Below, piece after piece: positions 1-8,417 of a DNA stretch of 64,000 nucleotides. This stretch comes from Pseudomonas argentinensis (GTDB lineage Bacteria; Pseudomonadota; Gammaproteobacteria; Pseudomonadales; Pseudomonadaceae): assembly GCF_001839655.2 (NCBI RefSeq), contig NZ_CP056087.1, positions 2,418,001-2,482,000 on the forward strand, written 5' to 3'. The position numbers were made by a program, and so were the translations under genes. Position 1 is the stretch's first letter. Every line of letters starts with the position of its first letter. The notes under the pieces are model-generated. The model saw nothing but the letters and a program-made list of their open reading frames with translations, was not told the origin of the DNA and searched no databases.

Positions 1-1713
1 CGCTTCAATGCCGGCGATCACTTCGGCGCGGTGGCCGATGTGGTCAGGGCCGAAAGCATTTCCCGGGTGCTCTACCCGGCGGACAGCACCGAAGCCGGTC
101 AGGAGCTGCGCCTGCGCCAGGAATTCTTCTTCGTCTCGGCGTCGCTGCAGGACCTGATCGCCCGGCACCTGGAGTTGAACCTCGACATTCACTCGCTGCC
201 CGACCGCGTCGCCATCCAGCTCAATGACACCCACCCGGCGATCGCCGTGGCCGAGCTGATGCGCCTGCTGGTCGACGTGTACCGCCTGGAATGGTTCGAG
301 GCCTGGAAGCTGACCACCGCGACCCTGTCCTACACCAACCATACCTTGCTGCCCGAGGCTCTGGAGTCCTGGCCGGTGTCGTTGATGGAGCGCCTGCTGC
401 CGCGGCACATGCAGATCATCTACCTGATCAACGCGTACCACATCGATTCGCTGCGCGCCAAGGACATCCACGACTTCGACCTGCTGCGCTCCATCTCGCT
501 GATCGACGAGGACAATGGCCGGCGCGTGCGCATGGGCAACCTGGCCTTCCTTGGTTCGCACAGCATCAACGGCGTCTCGGCGCTGCACACCAACCTGATG
601 CGCAAGAGCGTGTTCAGCGATTTCCACCGCCTGTACCCGGAGCGCATCAACAACAAGACCAACGGCGTGACCTTTCGCCGCTGGCTGTACCAGTCCAACC
701 CGCAACTGACCGAGCTGCTGGTCGGCGCCCTGGGCGAAGGCGTGCTCGACACGCCGGAAACCACCCTGCGCTCGCTCGAGCCGTTCGCCGCCAAATCGTC
801 GTTCCGCAAGCAGTTCGCAGCTCAGCGCCAGCACGCCAAGCGCGCCCTGGCCGAGCTGGTGCGCGAGCGCATGGGCATCAGCCTGGACACCCAGGCAATC
901 TTCGACGTGCAGGTCAAGCGTATCCACGAATACAAGCGTCAGCTGCTCAATCTGCTGCACACCGTGGCGCTGTACCAGGCGATGCGCAACGACCCGGCCA
1001 CCGACTGGGCGCCGCGGGTGAAGATCTTCGCCGGCAAGGCTGCGGCCAGCTATCACCAGGCAAAGCTGATCATCAAGCTGGCCAATGACATCAGCCGCAC
1101 CGTCAATGCCGACCCGACCCTGCGCGGGCTGCTCAAGGTGGTGTTCATTCCCAACTACAACGTCAGCCTGGCCGAGGTGATCATCCCGGCGGCCGATCTT
1201 TCCGAGCAGATCTCCACCGCCGGGCTGGAAGCCTCCGGCACCAGCAACATGAAGTTCGCCCTCAACGGCGCGCTGACCATCGGCACCCTGGACGGCGCCA
1301 ACGTGGAGATGTCCGAGCAGATCGGCCGCGAGAACATGTTCATCTTCGGCATGACCGCCCAGCAGGTCGCCGCTCGTTCGCGGCGTGACCTCAACATGAG
1401 CGCCGAGGTGGCCGCCTCCGAGCGGCTGGCCGGTGCCCTGGAAGCGATCCGCTCCGGGGTGTTCTCGCCGGACGATCCGGGCCGCTACACCGGCCTGATC
1501 GATGGCCTGCTGGCCCATGACCGCTTTCTGGTCTGCGCGGATTTCCAGGCCTACTGGGAGGCGCAACGCAAGGTCGATATCCTCTGGCGCACGCCGGATC
1601 GCTGGTGGCAGGCGGCGGTACTCAACAGCGCACGCACCGGCTGGTTCTCCTCGGATCGCACAATCCGTGAGTACGCCAAGGAAATCTGGAACGTGGGCGG
1701 CCTCGACGGCTGA
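1..1713 (+). CDS. glgP: Glycogen/alpha-glucan phosphorylase, 3' part (5' end outside window)
   Basis: The frame is open from base 1, so the gene starts upstream; 570 residues are visible of a family that is usually about 800-830 long. It removes glucose-1-phosphate from the non-reducing ends of cytoplasmic alpha-glucan. The C-terminal glycosyltransferase-35 signature is clear: VKRIHEYKRQLLN, then EASGTSNMKFALNG, whose Lys (1252-1254) is the expected pyridoxal-phosphate Schiff-base residue, followed by GTLDGANVEM. It is followed by a strong hairpin terminator, so it ends its transcription unit. The link to the glgE/treS and glgA/treYZ blocks downstream is by pathway: it is the catabolic arm. 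Identification is firm; only the N-terminal third cannot be judged. Confidence 0.97.
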   Translation, partial: RFNAGDHFGAVADVVRAESISRVLYPADSTEAGQELRLRQEFFFVSASLQDLIARHLELNLDIHSLPDRVAIQLNDTHPAIAVAELMRLLVDVYRLEWFEAWKLTTATLSYTNHTLLPEALESWPVSLMERLLPRHMQIIYLINAYHIDSLRAKDIHDFDLLRSISLIDEDNGRRVRMGNLAFLGSHSINGVSALHTNLMRKSVFSDFHRLYPERINNKTNGVTFRRWLYQSNPQLTELLVGALGEGVLDTPETTLRSLEPFAAKSSFRKQFAAQRQHAKRALAELVRERMGISLDTQAIFDVQVKRIHEYKRQLLNLLHTVALYQAMRNDPATDWAPRVKIFAGKAAASYHQAKLIIKLANDISRTVNADPTLRGLLKVVFIPNYNVSLAEVIIPAADLSEQISTAGLEASGTSNMKFALNGALTIGTLDGANVEMSEQIGRENMFIFGMTAQQVAARSRRDLNMSAEVAASERLAGALEAIRSGVFSPDDPGRYTGLIDGLLAHDRFLVCADFQAYWEAQRKVDILWRTPDRWWQAAVLNSARTGWFSSDRTIREYAKEIWNVGGLDG

Positions 1714-1730
1714 CCGCTCTGCCATGAGCA

Positions 1731-1766
1731 AAAGCCCGGCATGCCTCGCGTATGCCGGGCTTTTTT
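1731..1766 (+). terminator. Rho-independent terminator after glgP
   Basis: An inverted repeat AAAGCCCGGCAT / ATGCCGGGCTTT with a 9-base loop is followed by a T run (TTTTTT from 1761). It starts 17 bases after the glgP stop codon. Confidence 0.9.
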
Positions 1767-1871
1767 CAGGTTTTCGCGTTTCGCGGGAAAGGCACGCTTG
1801 ACGCCGGACTGGCAATAAAGCGTTCGCTGCCGATGACCTGGCACTCTCCATTGGCCCGCCGCCTTGTCTGA

Positions 1872-2640
1872 TGGGTTTCGCCCCTTACGGGCGAGTCACT
1901 TGATTCGCTGCGCTTACCCTTCGGGCCAGCCTACGGCTGTTACTTCGCTGCGCTTCGTAGCTCTTGCTTGCCCAAGAGAAAGTAACCAAAGAGAAGGGCA
2001 CCCCACCATCCGGGCTAGGCGCCCCCGCCCAGCTGCGCCGGGGTTCCCTCGCTCCATCACCACTTCAGGGGCCCGCTGCGAAGGGCCATCCCTGGCCCAT
2101 TGCAGCTCTCGCGACATCCATGTCGCTCATGGCTACCCGCCCGGCCCCTTACGTGGTGATTCCACTCGGCCTCCTGAAGGGGACTTGGGCGTCGCCTTTA
2201 CGATCGCAGCTCAAGAGCAAAAGCAAAAACAGACGCCGCCGAGCTTGAGTCTGTGGAAATTTTGTAAGCTCGCGCTCCGGTCCCGTCAGGAGGCCGAGTG
2301 GAGGTGTCGCGTAGGGGGACGAGCCGCATGGACGCGGCGACATACCGATGGCGGCCCCGCTTAATGGGCCAGGGAAGGCCCATGTAAGCCGGCCCCCGGA
2401 GCGGCGCCGGAGCGAGGAAACGCAGCGAAGCGGAGTAACAGCCGAAGGCTGGCCCGCAGGGTGAGCAAAGCGAATCAAGTTTCGCGCAGCGAAACCCGGA
2501 TGTCGGGGTGCCCTTCTTTGGCACACCTTTCTTGGGCAAGCAGAGAAACGTAGCGAAGCGCAGTAACAGCCGCAGGCTGGCCCGAAGGGTGAGCGAAGCG
2601 AATCAAGGTGTGGCGCCCGTAAGGGGCGCAACCCAAACGT
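1872..2640. repeat. Composite inverted/direct repeat block, gene-free
   Basis: This stretch has no credible gene; its ORFs are repeats read in various frames. A unit at about 1872-2005 (ATTCGCTGCGCTTACCCTTC, then CCAGCCTACGGCTGTTAC) recurs inverted at about 2506-2633 (GTAACAGCCGCAGGCTGG, then GCGAAGCGAATCAAG). A shortened third copy lies at about 2418-2500. An inner pair, CCACTCGGCCTCCTGA at 2162-2177 and its exact complement at 2286-2301, and CCTCGCTCC (2049) versus GGAGCGAGG (2409), form arms around a centre near 2232. The unit is related to the repeat at 25292-25422. Its mobility or function is not known from the sequence. Confidence 0.8.
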
Positions 2641-2943
2641 TCAGCAGACGCGGTAATGGATAGTGCCAAGCTAGTCAGTGATACGCACACAAACTTGCCA
2701 GTCCAGTGTCAACCCGCACTTTCCCCAAACTATGCGAAGAACCTTTTTCATCCTGCGAACACGCTTGAGTGCCGTCCGTCCTGTTGCCGGGCGCCGCTTC
2801 GCTAAAAAACCCGAACGTCCCCCTGCTTGCGGCCTCACATTCCTGAGGCGTCCACACGTCCAAACCGCGCCTGCCTGAGCGCGGCGGACGCTGTTGCCCC
2901 GATCAGCCGATCTGGCGGGGATACCACTGCGAGGAGATGACTG
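2641..2943. other. Intergenic region upstream of katE
   Basis: About 300 bases between the repeat block and katE. I see a katE ribosome-binding site (GAGGAG at about 2933-2938) but no promoter that I can assign with confidence. The ORFs read here on both strands lack start signals and domains. Confidence 0.5.
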
Positions 2944-5082
2944 ATGGAATCCAGAGACAAGGGCCGTACCAGCGAGTTGGCGGGTACCGACACCGTGGAC
3001 CGCGGCAACAGCAACAAGAAGCTCGAACAGCTCGAACGCTTCCGTGAAGACGCCACCGGCCAGGCGCTGACCACCGACCATGGCACCCGTATCGCCGACA
3101 ACCAGAACAGCCTGCGTGCCGGTGAGCGCGGCCCGTCGCTGCTCGAAGACTTCCTGCTGCGCGAGAAACTCACCCACTTCGACCACGAGCGTATTCCAGA
3201 GCGCGTGGTGCACGCCCGCGGCGCGGCGGCCCATGGCTACTTCCAGGTCTATGAGGACCTGAGCGAACTGACCAAGGCGGACTTCCTCACCGACCCGAGC
3301 AAGAAGACCCCGGTGTTCGTGCGCTTCTCCACCGTGCAGGGCCCGCGCGGTTCGGCCGACACCGTGCGCGACGTGCGCGGCTTCGCCACCAAGTTCTATA
3401 CCGACGAAGGCAACTTCGACCTGATAGGCAACAACATGCCAGTGTTCTTCATCCAGGATGCCATCAAGTTTCCGGACTTCGTGCACGCCGTGAAGCCCGA
3501 GCCGCACAACGAGATTCCAACCGGCGCCTCGGCCCACGACACCTTCTGGGATTTCGTGTCGCTGACCCCGGAGTCGGCCCATATGGTGCTGTGGACCATG
3601 TCCGACCGCGCCATCCCCGTGGGCTTTCGCGGCATGCAGGGCTTTGGCGTACACACCTACCGGCTGGTCAATGCCGAGGGCCGCGCGCACTTCGTCAAGT
3701 TCCACTGGCGCCCGGTGGCTGGCGTGTTCTCACTGGTCTGGGACGAGGCGCAGAAGCTCGCCGGCAAGGACCCGGACTTCCATCGCCGCACCCTGTGGGA
3801 CGACATCGAGAACGGTGACCCGCTGGAATGGGAACTGGGCCTGCAGGTGATCCCCGAGGAAGACGAGCACAAATTCGACTTCGACCTGCTCGATGCCACC
3901 AAGCTGGTGCCCGAGGAGCAGGTGCCGGTACGCGTGGTCGGCAAGCTGGTGCTCAACCGCAACCCGGACAACTTCTTCGCCGAGACCGAGCAGGTGGCCT
4001 TCCAGATGGCCAACATCGTGCCCGGCATCGACTTCACCAACGACCCGTTGCTGCAGGGCCGGCTGTTCTCCTACACCGATACCCAGCTGCTGCGTCTCGG
4101 TGGCCCGAACTTCAACGAGATCCCGATCAACCGTCCGGTCTGTCCGTTCCACAACAACAACCGCGACTCCTTCCACCGCCAGACCATCAACAAGGGCCGC
4201 GCCTCCTACGAGCCCAACTCCATCGATGGCGGCTGGCCCAAGGAAACCCCGGAGGCACCGAAGGGCGGCGGCTACTTCAGCTATCCCGAGGAAGTGTCCG
4301 GGCCGAAAATCCGCAAGCGCGCCGAGTCGTTCGGTGATCACTTCTCCCAGGCCCGGCTGTTCTTCAACAGCATGAGCGCGGCCGAGAAGGCGCACATCGT
4401 CGCGGCCTACAGCTTCGAGCTGGGCAAGGTCGAGCGCATGCATATCCGCAAGCGTCAGGTGCACGAGATTCTCGCCAATATCGACCTGGATCTGGCCAAG
4501 CAGGTGGCGGCCAATATCGGTGTCGACGCGCCGAGCGGGCCAACCGTGCAGGTGCCGGAGATTTCCCTGAAGGAGTCGCCGGCGCTGAGCCAGATGAACC
4601 TGCTGCCGGGCAACATCAAGTCGCGCAAGGTGGCGATCCTGGTCGGCGACGGCGTCAAGCAGGCCGATATCGACGCACTGACCGCCGAGCTCGACAAACA
4701 GGGCGCGCAGTTCAAGCTGCTGGCGCCAAGTGCCGCGCCGGTGACCAGTGATGCCGGCCAGGCGCTGGTGCCCAATGACTCCATGCAGGGCCTGCCGTCG
4801 GTGGCCTTCGATGCGGTATGGGTGCCGGGTGGCGCGAGCTTCGCCAAGGCCCTGGAAGGCGATGGCGTGGCGCTGCATTACCTGCTCGAGGCCTACAAGC
4901 ACCTCAAGGCCATCGCCCTGTGCGGCGAGTCGGCCGATCTGCTCAAGCTGCTGCGTCTCCAGAAGGATGAAGGCTTGCTCACCGGGCAGGCGGGTAGTGG
5001 GTTGGTACAGCCGTTCACCGCGGCGATCGCCAAGCACCGCGTGTGGGCCCGCGAGCCGCTGACCAAAGCGATTCCAGCCTGA
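2944..5082 (+). CDS. katE: Large-subunit (clade 2) monofunctional catalase HPII
   Basis: A 712-residue haem catalase that converts hydrogen peroxide to water and oxygen in the cytoplasm. The length and architecture match clade 2 HPII enzymes: catalase core to about residue 500, then a C-terminal flavodoxin/DJ-1-like domain ([19 protein letters not shown], later [13 protein letters not shown]). The active-site motif [11 protein letters not shown] carries the essential His at about residue 90. The proximal haem-ligand region [14 protein letters not shown] has Tyr at about residue 377. The ATG is preceded by GAGGAG. It is flanked by a repeat block and its own terminator, so it is probably monocistronic. 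In P. aeruginosa and E. coli katE belongs to the stationary-phase RpoS regulon; the same is inferred here. Long minus-strand ORFs over this gene are codon-bias shadows. Confidence 0.98.
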   Translation: MESRDKGRTSELAGTDTVDRGNSNKKLEQLERFREDATGQALTTDHGTRIADNQNSLRAGERGPSLLEDFLLREKLTHFDHERIPERVVHARGAAAHGYFQVYEDLSELTKADFLTDPSKKTPVFVRFSTVQGPRGSADTVRDVRGFATKFYTDEGNFDLIGNNMPVFFIQDAIKFPDFVHAVKPEPHNEIPTGASAHDTFWDFVSLTPESAHMVLWTMSDRAIPVGFRGMQGFGVHTYRLVNAEGRAHFVKFHWRPVAGVFSLVWDEAQKLAGKDPDFHRRTLWDDIENGDPLEWELGLQVIPEEDEHKFDFDLLDATKLVPEEQVPVRVVGKLVLNRNPDNFFAETEQVAFQMANIVPGIDFTNDPLLQGRLFSYTDTQLLRLGGPNFNEIPINRPVCPFHNNNRDSFHRQTINKGRASYEPNSIDGGWPKETPEAPKGGGYFSYPEEVSGPKIRKRAESFGDHFSQARLFFNSMSAAEKAHIVAAYSFELGKVERMHIRKRQVHEILANIDLDLAKQVAANIGVDAPSGPTVQVPEISLKESPALSQMNLLPGNIKSRKVAILVGDGVKQADIDALTAELDKQGAQFKLLAPSAAPVTSDAGQALVPNDSMQGLPSVAFDAVWVPGGASFAKALEGDGVALHYLLEAYKHLKAIALCGESADLLKLLRLQKDEGLLTGQAGSGLVQPFTAAIAKHRVWAREPLTKAIPA

Positions 5083-5086
5083 CGTG

Positions 5087-5122
5087 AAAAAGCCCCTGTA
5101 CCGCGAGGTGCAGGGGCTTTCA
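5087..5122 (+). terminator. Rho-independent terminator after katE
   Basis: The stem AAAGCCCCTG / CAGGGGCTTT has a loop of about 13 bases (TACCGCGAGGTG) just after the katE stop. The 3' T run is short (TTT), so strength is moderate. Confidence 0.8.
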
Positions 5123-5200
5123 GCTGGGTGGCAGAAGCTTTTCACAATCGTTCGGCCCGATTTCAGCGCTTTGCCTGCAAATTGGCGGGAGCGGACATTT

Positions 5201-5277
5201 GTAGGGTGGACGACGCTTCATCCGTCCACCGCTTCGTGATCGCAACGGTGGATGAAAAGAGCGTCATCCACCCTACG
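5201..5277. repeat. GTAGGGTGG-type inverted repeat element
   Basis: GTAGGGTGGACGACGCTT at 5201 is matched by its imperfect complement ending CATCCACCCTAC at 5276, with a second internal pair (TCCGTCCACC / GGTGGATGAA). The whole forms one long hairpin of about 76 bases in the gap between katE and the next gene. Elements of this kind are common between genes in Pseudomonas; no gene is present. Confidence 0.75.
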
Positions 5278-5348
5278 TGGCTGCGCGATAACACGGCCTG
5301 GCGAAATTCTTGAACAAGACAGTTGCTCCCACAATGGATCAGTGACGG

Positions 5349-5407
5349 CCGCTTCTGCCTTATAGCTGCCTCTTCAACGTTGCCTAAAAATCGTCAACTG
5401 ATTCTTA
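5349..5407. repeat. Dispersed intergenic repeat, copy 1
   Basis: CCGCTTCTGCCTTATAGC... to GATTCTTA closely matches 48397-48456 over about 59 bases (shared CCGCTTCTGCCTT, GCCTCTT, GCCTAAAAA and GATTCT blocks). Both copies end at the stop codon of a minus-strand gene, so each lies in the 3' region of a transcript. Confidence 0.7.
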
Positions 5408-5653
5408 GCTCATCAGCACATGCGCATGCTGCTGGCAGGTACGCTGGGCACGGGCGCGCAATTTCGCACGGCGCGGCGCATGCTGGCGGCGCCAGGCTGG
5501 ATCCCGTGGCGAGGCGGGCAGGGGCGGGAACTCCTCGGCCAGCTGGGCCTCGAGCTGATAGCGGTTGAGCAGGCGCAACATGCCCCACAGCATGGCCGCC
5601 GATACCAGCAGCCAGCCGGAGATCATCAACAGAATGTAGCTTTCAGGATTCAT
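5405..5653 (-). CDS. Small inner-membrane protein, unknown function
   Basis: An 82-residue protein starting MNPESYILLM. One strong membrane segment (about residues 5-28, ILLMISGWLLVSAAMLWGML) is followed by a proline-rich stretch and a basic tail (RRAKLRARAQR) that should lie in the cytoplasm. The ATG at 5653 overlaps the stop of the upstream gene as ATGA, so it is translationally coupled and is the third gene of a short operon. I prefer this start over a longer one reaching into the preceding gene. I do not recognise the family. Confidence 0.65.
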   Translation of the reverse strand: MNPESYILLMISGWLLVSAAMLWGMLRLLNRYQLEAQLAEEFPPLPASPRDPAWRRQHAPRRAKLRARAQRTCQQHAHVLMS

Positions 5654-6228
5654 GGTGCCTCCTCGGCCTGCGGGCGAGGGTCGACGTGCAGACGCTGCTT
5701 GACGCTCGTCCCCTGCAGGCATTGGTCCATCACGCTGCAGGCATACTGTTGCAGCGTGATGATTGCATTCGGCTCGGTGCCCGGCGCATCGACGAGCGTC
5801 CAGGCCAGTGGCGACTTGTGCAGGCTATGCTGAAGGTGTGCGAGCTTCTCGGCCGGCAGTCCGTCGTCGCAGTCCAGCCAACGGTGGTCGCCGATCAGCA
5901 GCAGACGCTCCACCCCTGCGGTGGGCAGGCCCTCGAGCAGGGCGATGATGGCGTCGTAGGTCCGCTCGAACCCCTCCACGCGCAGCTGGCGGCTGCTGAG
6001 CACGACGATCACCACATCCATGCCGGCGACGCTGCGCGCCACGCTGTCGGCCTGAAACGGCGTGCCGCTCTTGGCCGCCAGGCCTGGGCGCGCAGCGATG
6101 TCGGTCGGGTCATCGACGATCACCACCACTTGCAGGCCGCGCTCCAGCAGCGCGTCCTGCAGGGCGTCGGTGACGCGGTCCGGCGCACCGTACAGGGCGA
6201 TTTTGTCGATGGGGCGTGGGTCGTTCAT
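5650..6228 (-). CDS. Rossmann-fold NAD(P)-binding-like protein with degenerate nucleotide motif
   Basis: A 192-residue protein that resembles the NAD(P)H-binding (NmrA/SDR-atypical) family in overall pattern: a beta strand IALYGA at the N-terminus, an alpha/beta alternation, VVIVVDD, and MDVVIVVLSS near residue 75. The expected glycine-rich GxxGxxG loop is replaced by GAPDRVTD, so cofactor binding is doubtful. It lies between two unknown small genes, 8 bases after one and overlapping the next by ATGA. The substrate is unknown. The call rests on fold pattern only. Confidence 0.65.
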   Translation of the reverse strand: MNDPRPIDKIALYGAPDRVTDALQDALLERGLQVVVIVDDPTDIAARPGLAAKSGTPFQADSVARSVAGMDVVIVVLSSRQLRVEGFERTYDAIIALLEGLPTAGVERLLLIGDHRWLDCDDGLPAEKLAHLQHSLHKSPLAWTLVDAPGTEPNAIITLQQYACSVMDQCLQGTSVKQRLHVDPRPQAEEAP

Positions 6229-6236
6229 GATCTGGC

Positions 6237-6455
6237 TCAGGTCTGCCGTTGTTGACCGGGTTCCTGCTCGTTCGAATCACCCAGGGGCTTGACTTCGATA
6301 TCGGTGATCTCACTGGGCAGTTCACTGCTGTGCAGGGATTCGATGTGGTAACGGGCCTGCTCGGGCGTCAGCACCGAGGCACCAGCCTGCACCTCGGTGG
6401 ATTTCTTCTGCTTGCCAAGCCGGTAGCTGACGAGAAAGTAGTGATTTCTGGACAT
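6237..6455 (-). CDS. Conserved-looking small protein, unknown
   Basis: A 72-residue hydrophilic protein (starts MSRNHYFLVSYRLGKQKKS, ends in Q/E-rich residues). No membrane segment and no recognised motif. It is the first gene of the minus-strand trio and ends 8 bases before the next start. A GGTTGGGA-like stretch upstream could serve as ribosome-binding site. The shared strand and tight spacing support a real gene. Confidence 0.6.
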   Translation of the reverse strand: MSRNHYFLVSYRLGKQKKSTEVQAGASVLTPEQARYHIESLHSSELPSEITDIEVKPLGDSNEQEPGQQRQT

Positions 6456-6665
6456 CCCAACCTCTTTTCGTCTGGCGCTTGTGGCGCGGGGCGGCGTGCT
6501 TGCCTGTCATCACAGCTGACCGGCTGGCGTTGCGCGACGTTCAGGTTTTTCGCCCAGCGGTACGCTGCTAAAAAAAGCCAAACCTCTGCCTGCCTACGGG
6601 GTCGATTGCAGCAGCGCGGCAAGCGCTGCGCTTACTTCCTGATCGAGCAGGCTGGAGCAATCGAC

Positions 6666-7154
6666 TTGAGTTTCTGGGACGCTGTATTGGCCACCCTGGC
6701 CAACGAATTTTCCGATCTGAGTACCCCCGAGCAGTTCACCCAGGTCACCTTGCGCCTGCTGCTGGCGGCGCTGCTGGGCGGTCTGCTGGGGCTCGAGCGC
6801 GAGACCAGCGGCAAGGCTGCCGGCGTGCGCACCCATATGCTGGTGGCCATCGGCTCGGCGATGTTCGTGCTGGTGCCGGCGCAGATGGGCGCCGAGCACG
6901 ACGCCATGAGCCGGGTCATCCAGGGCCTGGTGGCCGGTATCGGCTTCCTGTGCGCGGGCACCATCATCAAGGGCGATACCATGACCGAAGTGAAGGGCCT
7001 GACCACCGCCGCCGGTATCTGGTTGACCGCCGCCATCGGCATCACCATCGGCATGGGCCGCGAGGCCACCGCGGTGCTGGCCACGCTGATGGCGCTGTTC
7101 ATCTTCAATACCGTGCCGCACCTGATCGCCTGGCTGGAGAAGCGTGCGCGCTGA
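6666..7154 (+). CDS. MgtC/SapB family membrane protein
   Basis: A 162-residue integral membrane protein with about four to five hydrophobic helices (for example LRLLLAALLGGLLGLERE, then HMLVAIGSAMFVLVP, then IQGLVAGIGFLCAGTI). The GLERE...KAAGVRTH motif and GFLCAGTIIKG are family hallmarks. I place the start at TTG 6666, with GGAG about nine bases upstream; the in-frame extension before it looks non-coding. MgtC proteins support growth at low magnesium and in acid, and in some species inhibit the F-ATPase. The exact role of this short form (no C-terminal ACT-like domain) is unknown. Confidence 0.85.
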   Translation: MSFWDAVLATLANEFSDLSTPEQFTQVTLRLLLAALLGGLLGLERETSGKAAGVRTHMLVAIGSAMFVLVPAQMGAEHDAMSRVIQGLVAGIGFLCAGTIIKGDTMTEVKGLTTAAGIWLTAAIGITIGMGREATAVLATLMALFIFNTVPHLIAWLEKRAR

Positions 7155-7220
7155 ATACGGGAACGTCTTCGCTCCAGTCACGCTCTCATGCAGTACCTGG
7201 TGAATGAAAGGGAGCCCCGT

Positions 7221-7463
7221 ATGTTCCGCGACTTCAAGGGATGCATTGCCTGGACGGACGCCATGAAGGATGGCCAGCACTACGTTGGCCTGATCGAGTA
7301 CCAGCCCAAATGCGCTGGCGCTGCCGTGCAGCTGCTCTGGGTGCCGGCCTTGGGCTCGGTGTGCGAGAGCGAGGCGGAAACCGCCGCCGACAATATGCTG
7401 CGCCAGATCCGTGACATCACCATCGACGGCGACGTGATCTACCGCGACGGCGTCGCCCTGTAG
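7221..7463 (+). CDS. Small hypothetical protein upstream of ku
   Basis: An 80-residue protein starting MFRDFKGCIAWTDAMKDG. An AAAGGGAG ribosome-binding site lies seven bases before this ATG, which decides it over an earlier in-frame start at 7188. The sequence has a conserved feel (VGLIEYQPK, VYRDGVAL-type end) but no motif I can name. It sits between the MgtC-like gene and ku, about 120 bases before ku, and may belong to the same stress-related transcript. Function unknown. Confidence 0.65.
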   Translation: MFRDFKGCIAWTDAMKDGQHYVGLIEYQPKCAGAAVQLLWVPALGSVCESEAETAADNMLRQIRDITIDGDVIYRDGVAL

Positions 7464-7581
7464 ATCCCCCTTCCTTGTGGCGCGATCCTGCGCCGCCGCC
7501 GGGCCCTCCGGCGGATCACTGAAACTTTTGTTTTCGCCGTCCAGTCACCCGTAAAGATTCCACTGACGGGAGATTCGCCAC

Positions 7582-8406
7582 ATGGCGCGTGCAATCTGGA
7601 AAGGGGCGATCAGTTTCGGGCTGGTCCATATTCCCGTGTCGCTGGTCTCGGCGACCGAATCCAAGGGTATCGATTTCGACTGGCTGGATTCACGCAGCAT
7701 GGAGCCGGTGGGCTACAAGCGCGTCAACAAGGCCACCGGCAAGGAGGTCGACAAGGAGCACATCGCCAAGGGCGTGCAGGTGGAGAAGGGCCGCTACGTG
7801 ATCATCAGCGAGGACGAGATCCGCGCCGCCCATCCGGAGTCGACCCAGACCATCGATATCTTCGGCTTTCTCGATGCCAAGGACATTCCCCTGCAGAATA
7901 TCGAGCGGCCGTACTACCTGGCGCCGGACAAGCGCGGCGAAAAGGTCTATGCACTGCTGCAGCAGACCCTCAAGGATTCCGGCAAGGTGGCGCTCGCCAA
8001 CGTGGTGCTGCACGTCAAGCAGCACCTGGCGGCGGTGATGGTCGACGGCGACGCGCTGCTGCTGGTGATGCTGCGCTGGCCCGATGAGGTGCGCGGCCTG
8101 GAGACCCTGGAGCTGAGCTCCGCGGTGACCGGCGCCAAGCTCAGCAAGGGCGAGCGCGACATGGCCAAGCGCCTGGTGCGCGACATGACTGTCGAGTGGT
8201 CGCCCGAGGAGTACCAGGACACCTTCCGCGACGAGATCATGAAACTGGTCGAGAAGAAGGCCAAGGCCGGCAAGATCGAAGACGTGGAGGGCAGCGAGCG
8301 CAAGCCGGCGAGCAAGAGCGCCGACGTCATCGACCTCACCGACCTGCTCAAGCGCAGCCTGGAAGGCAATTCCAGCAAGCCTGCGCGCAAGCGCTCGTCC
8401 AAGTGA
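7582..8406 (+). CDS. ku: Non-homologous end-joining protein Ku
   Basis: A 274-residue bacterial Ku homodimer subunit that binds DNA ends and recruits LigD. The N-terminus ARAIWKGAISFGLVHIPVSL is diagnostic; the Ku core runs to about residue 230 and is followed by a lysine/serine-rich tail (KPASKSAD..., ending ARKRSSK) likely to contact DNA. GGGAG precedes the ATG. The neighbouring ligD starts 11 bases downstream, so the two are one transcript. In Pseudomonas this repair pathway acts mainly in stationary phase; that fits the surrounding stress genes. The length is normal for the family. Confidence 0.98.
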   Translation: MARAIWKGAISFGLVHIPVSLVSATESKGIDFDWLDSRSMEPVGYKRVNKATGKEVDKEHIAKGVQVEKGRYVIISEDEIRAAHPESTQTIDIFGFLDAKDIPLQNIERPYYLAPDKRGEKVYALLQQTLKDSGKVALANVVLHVKQHLAAVMVDGDALLLVMLRWPDEVRGLETLELSSAVTGAKLSKGERDMAKRLVRDMTVEWSPEEYQDTFRDEIMKLVEKKAKAGKIEDVEGSERKPASKSADVIDLTDLLKRSLEGNSSKPARKRSSK

Positions 8407-8417
8407 GGTGAGCAGTC

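Noticed and set aside
1864..2690. Several short frames within the repeat block
   Set aside because: They are the same repeat read in different frames; no start signals, no motif, and they repeat in both orientations.
3730..5145. Long minus-strand frame opposite katE
   Set aside because: It has no domain, its composition is that of an antisense shadow in high-GC DNA, and katE on the plus strand is beyond doubt.
6456..6665. A magnesium-sensing leader before the MgtC-like gene
   Set aside because: The 210-base leader shows no convincing alternative hairpins or leader peptide that I could recognise by eye.
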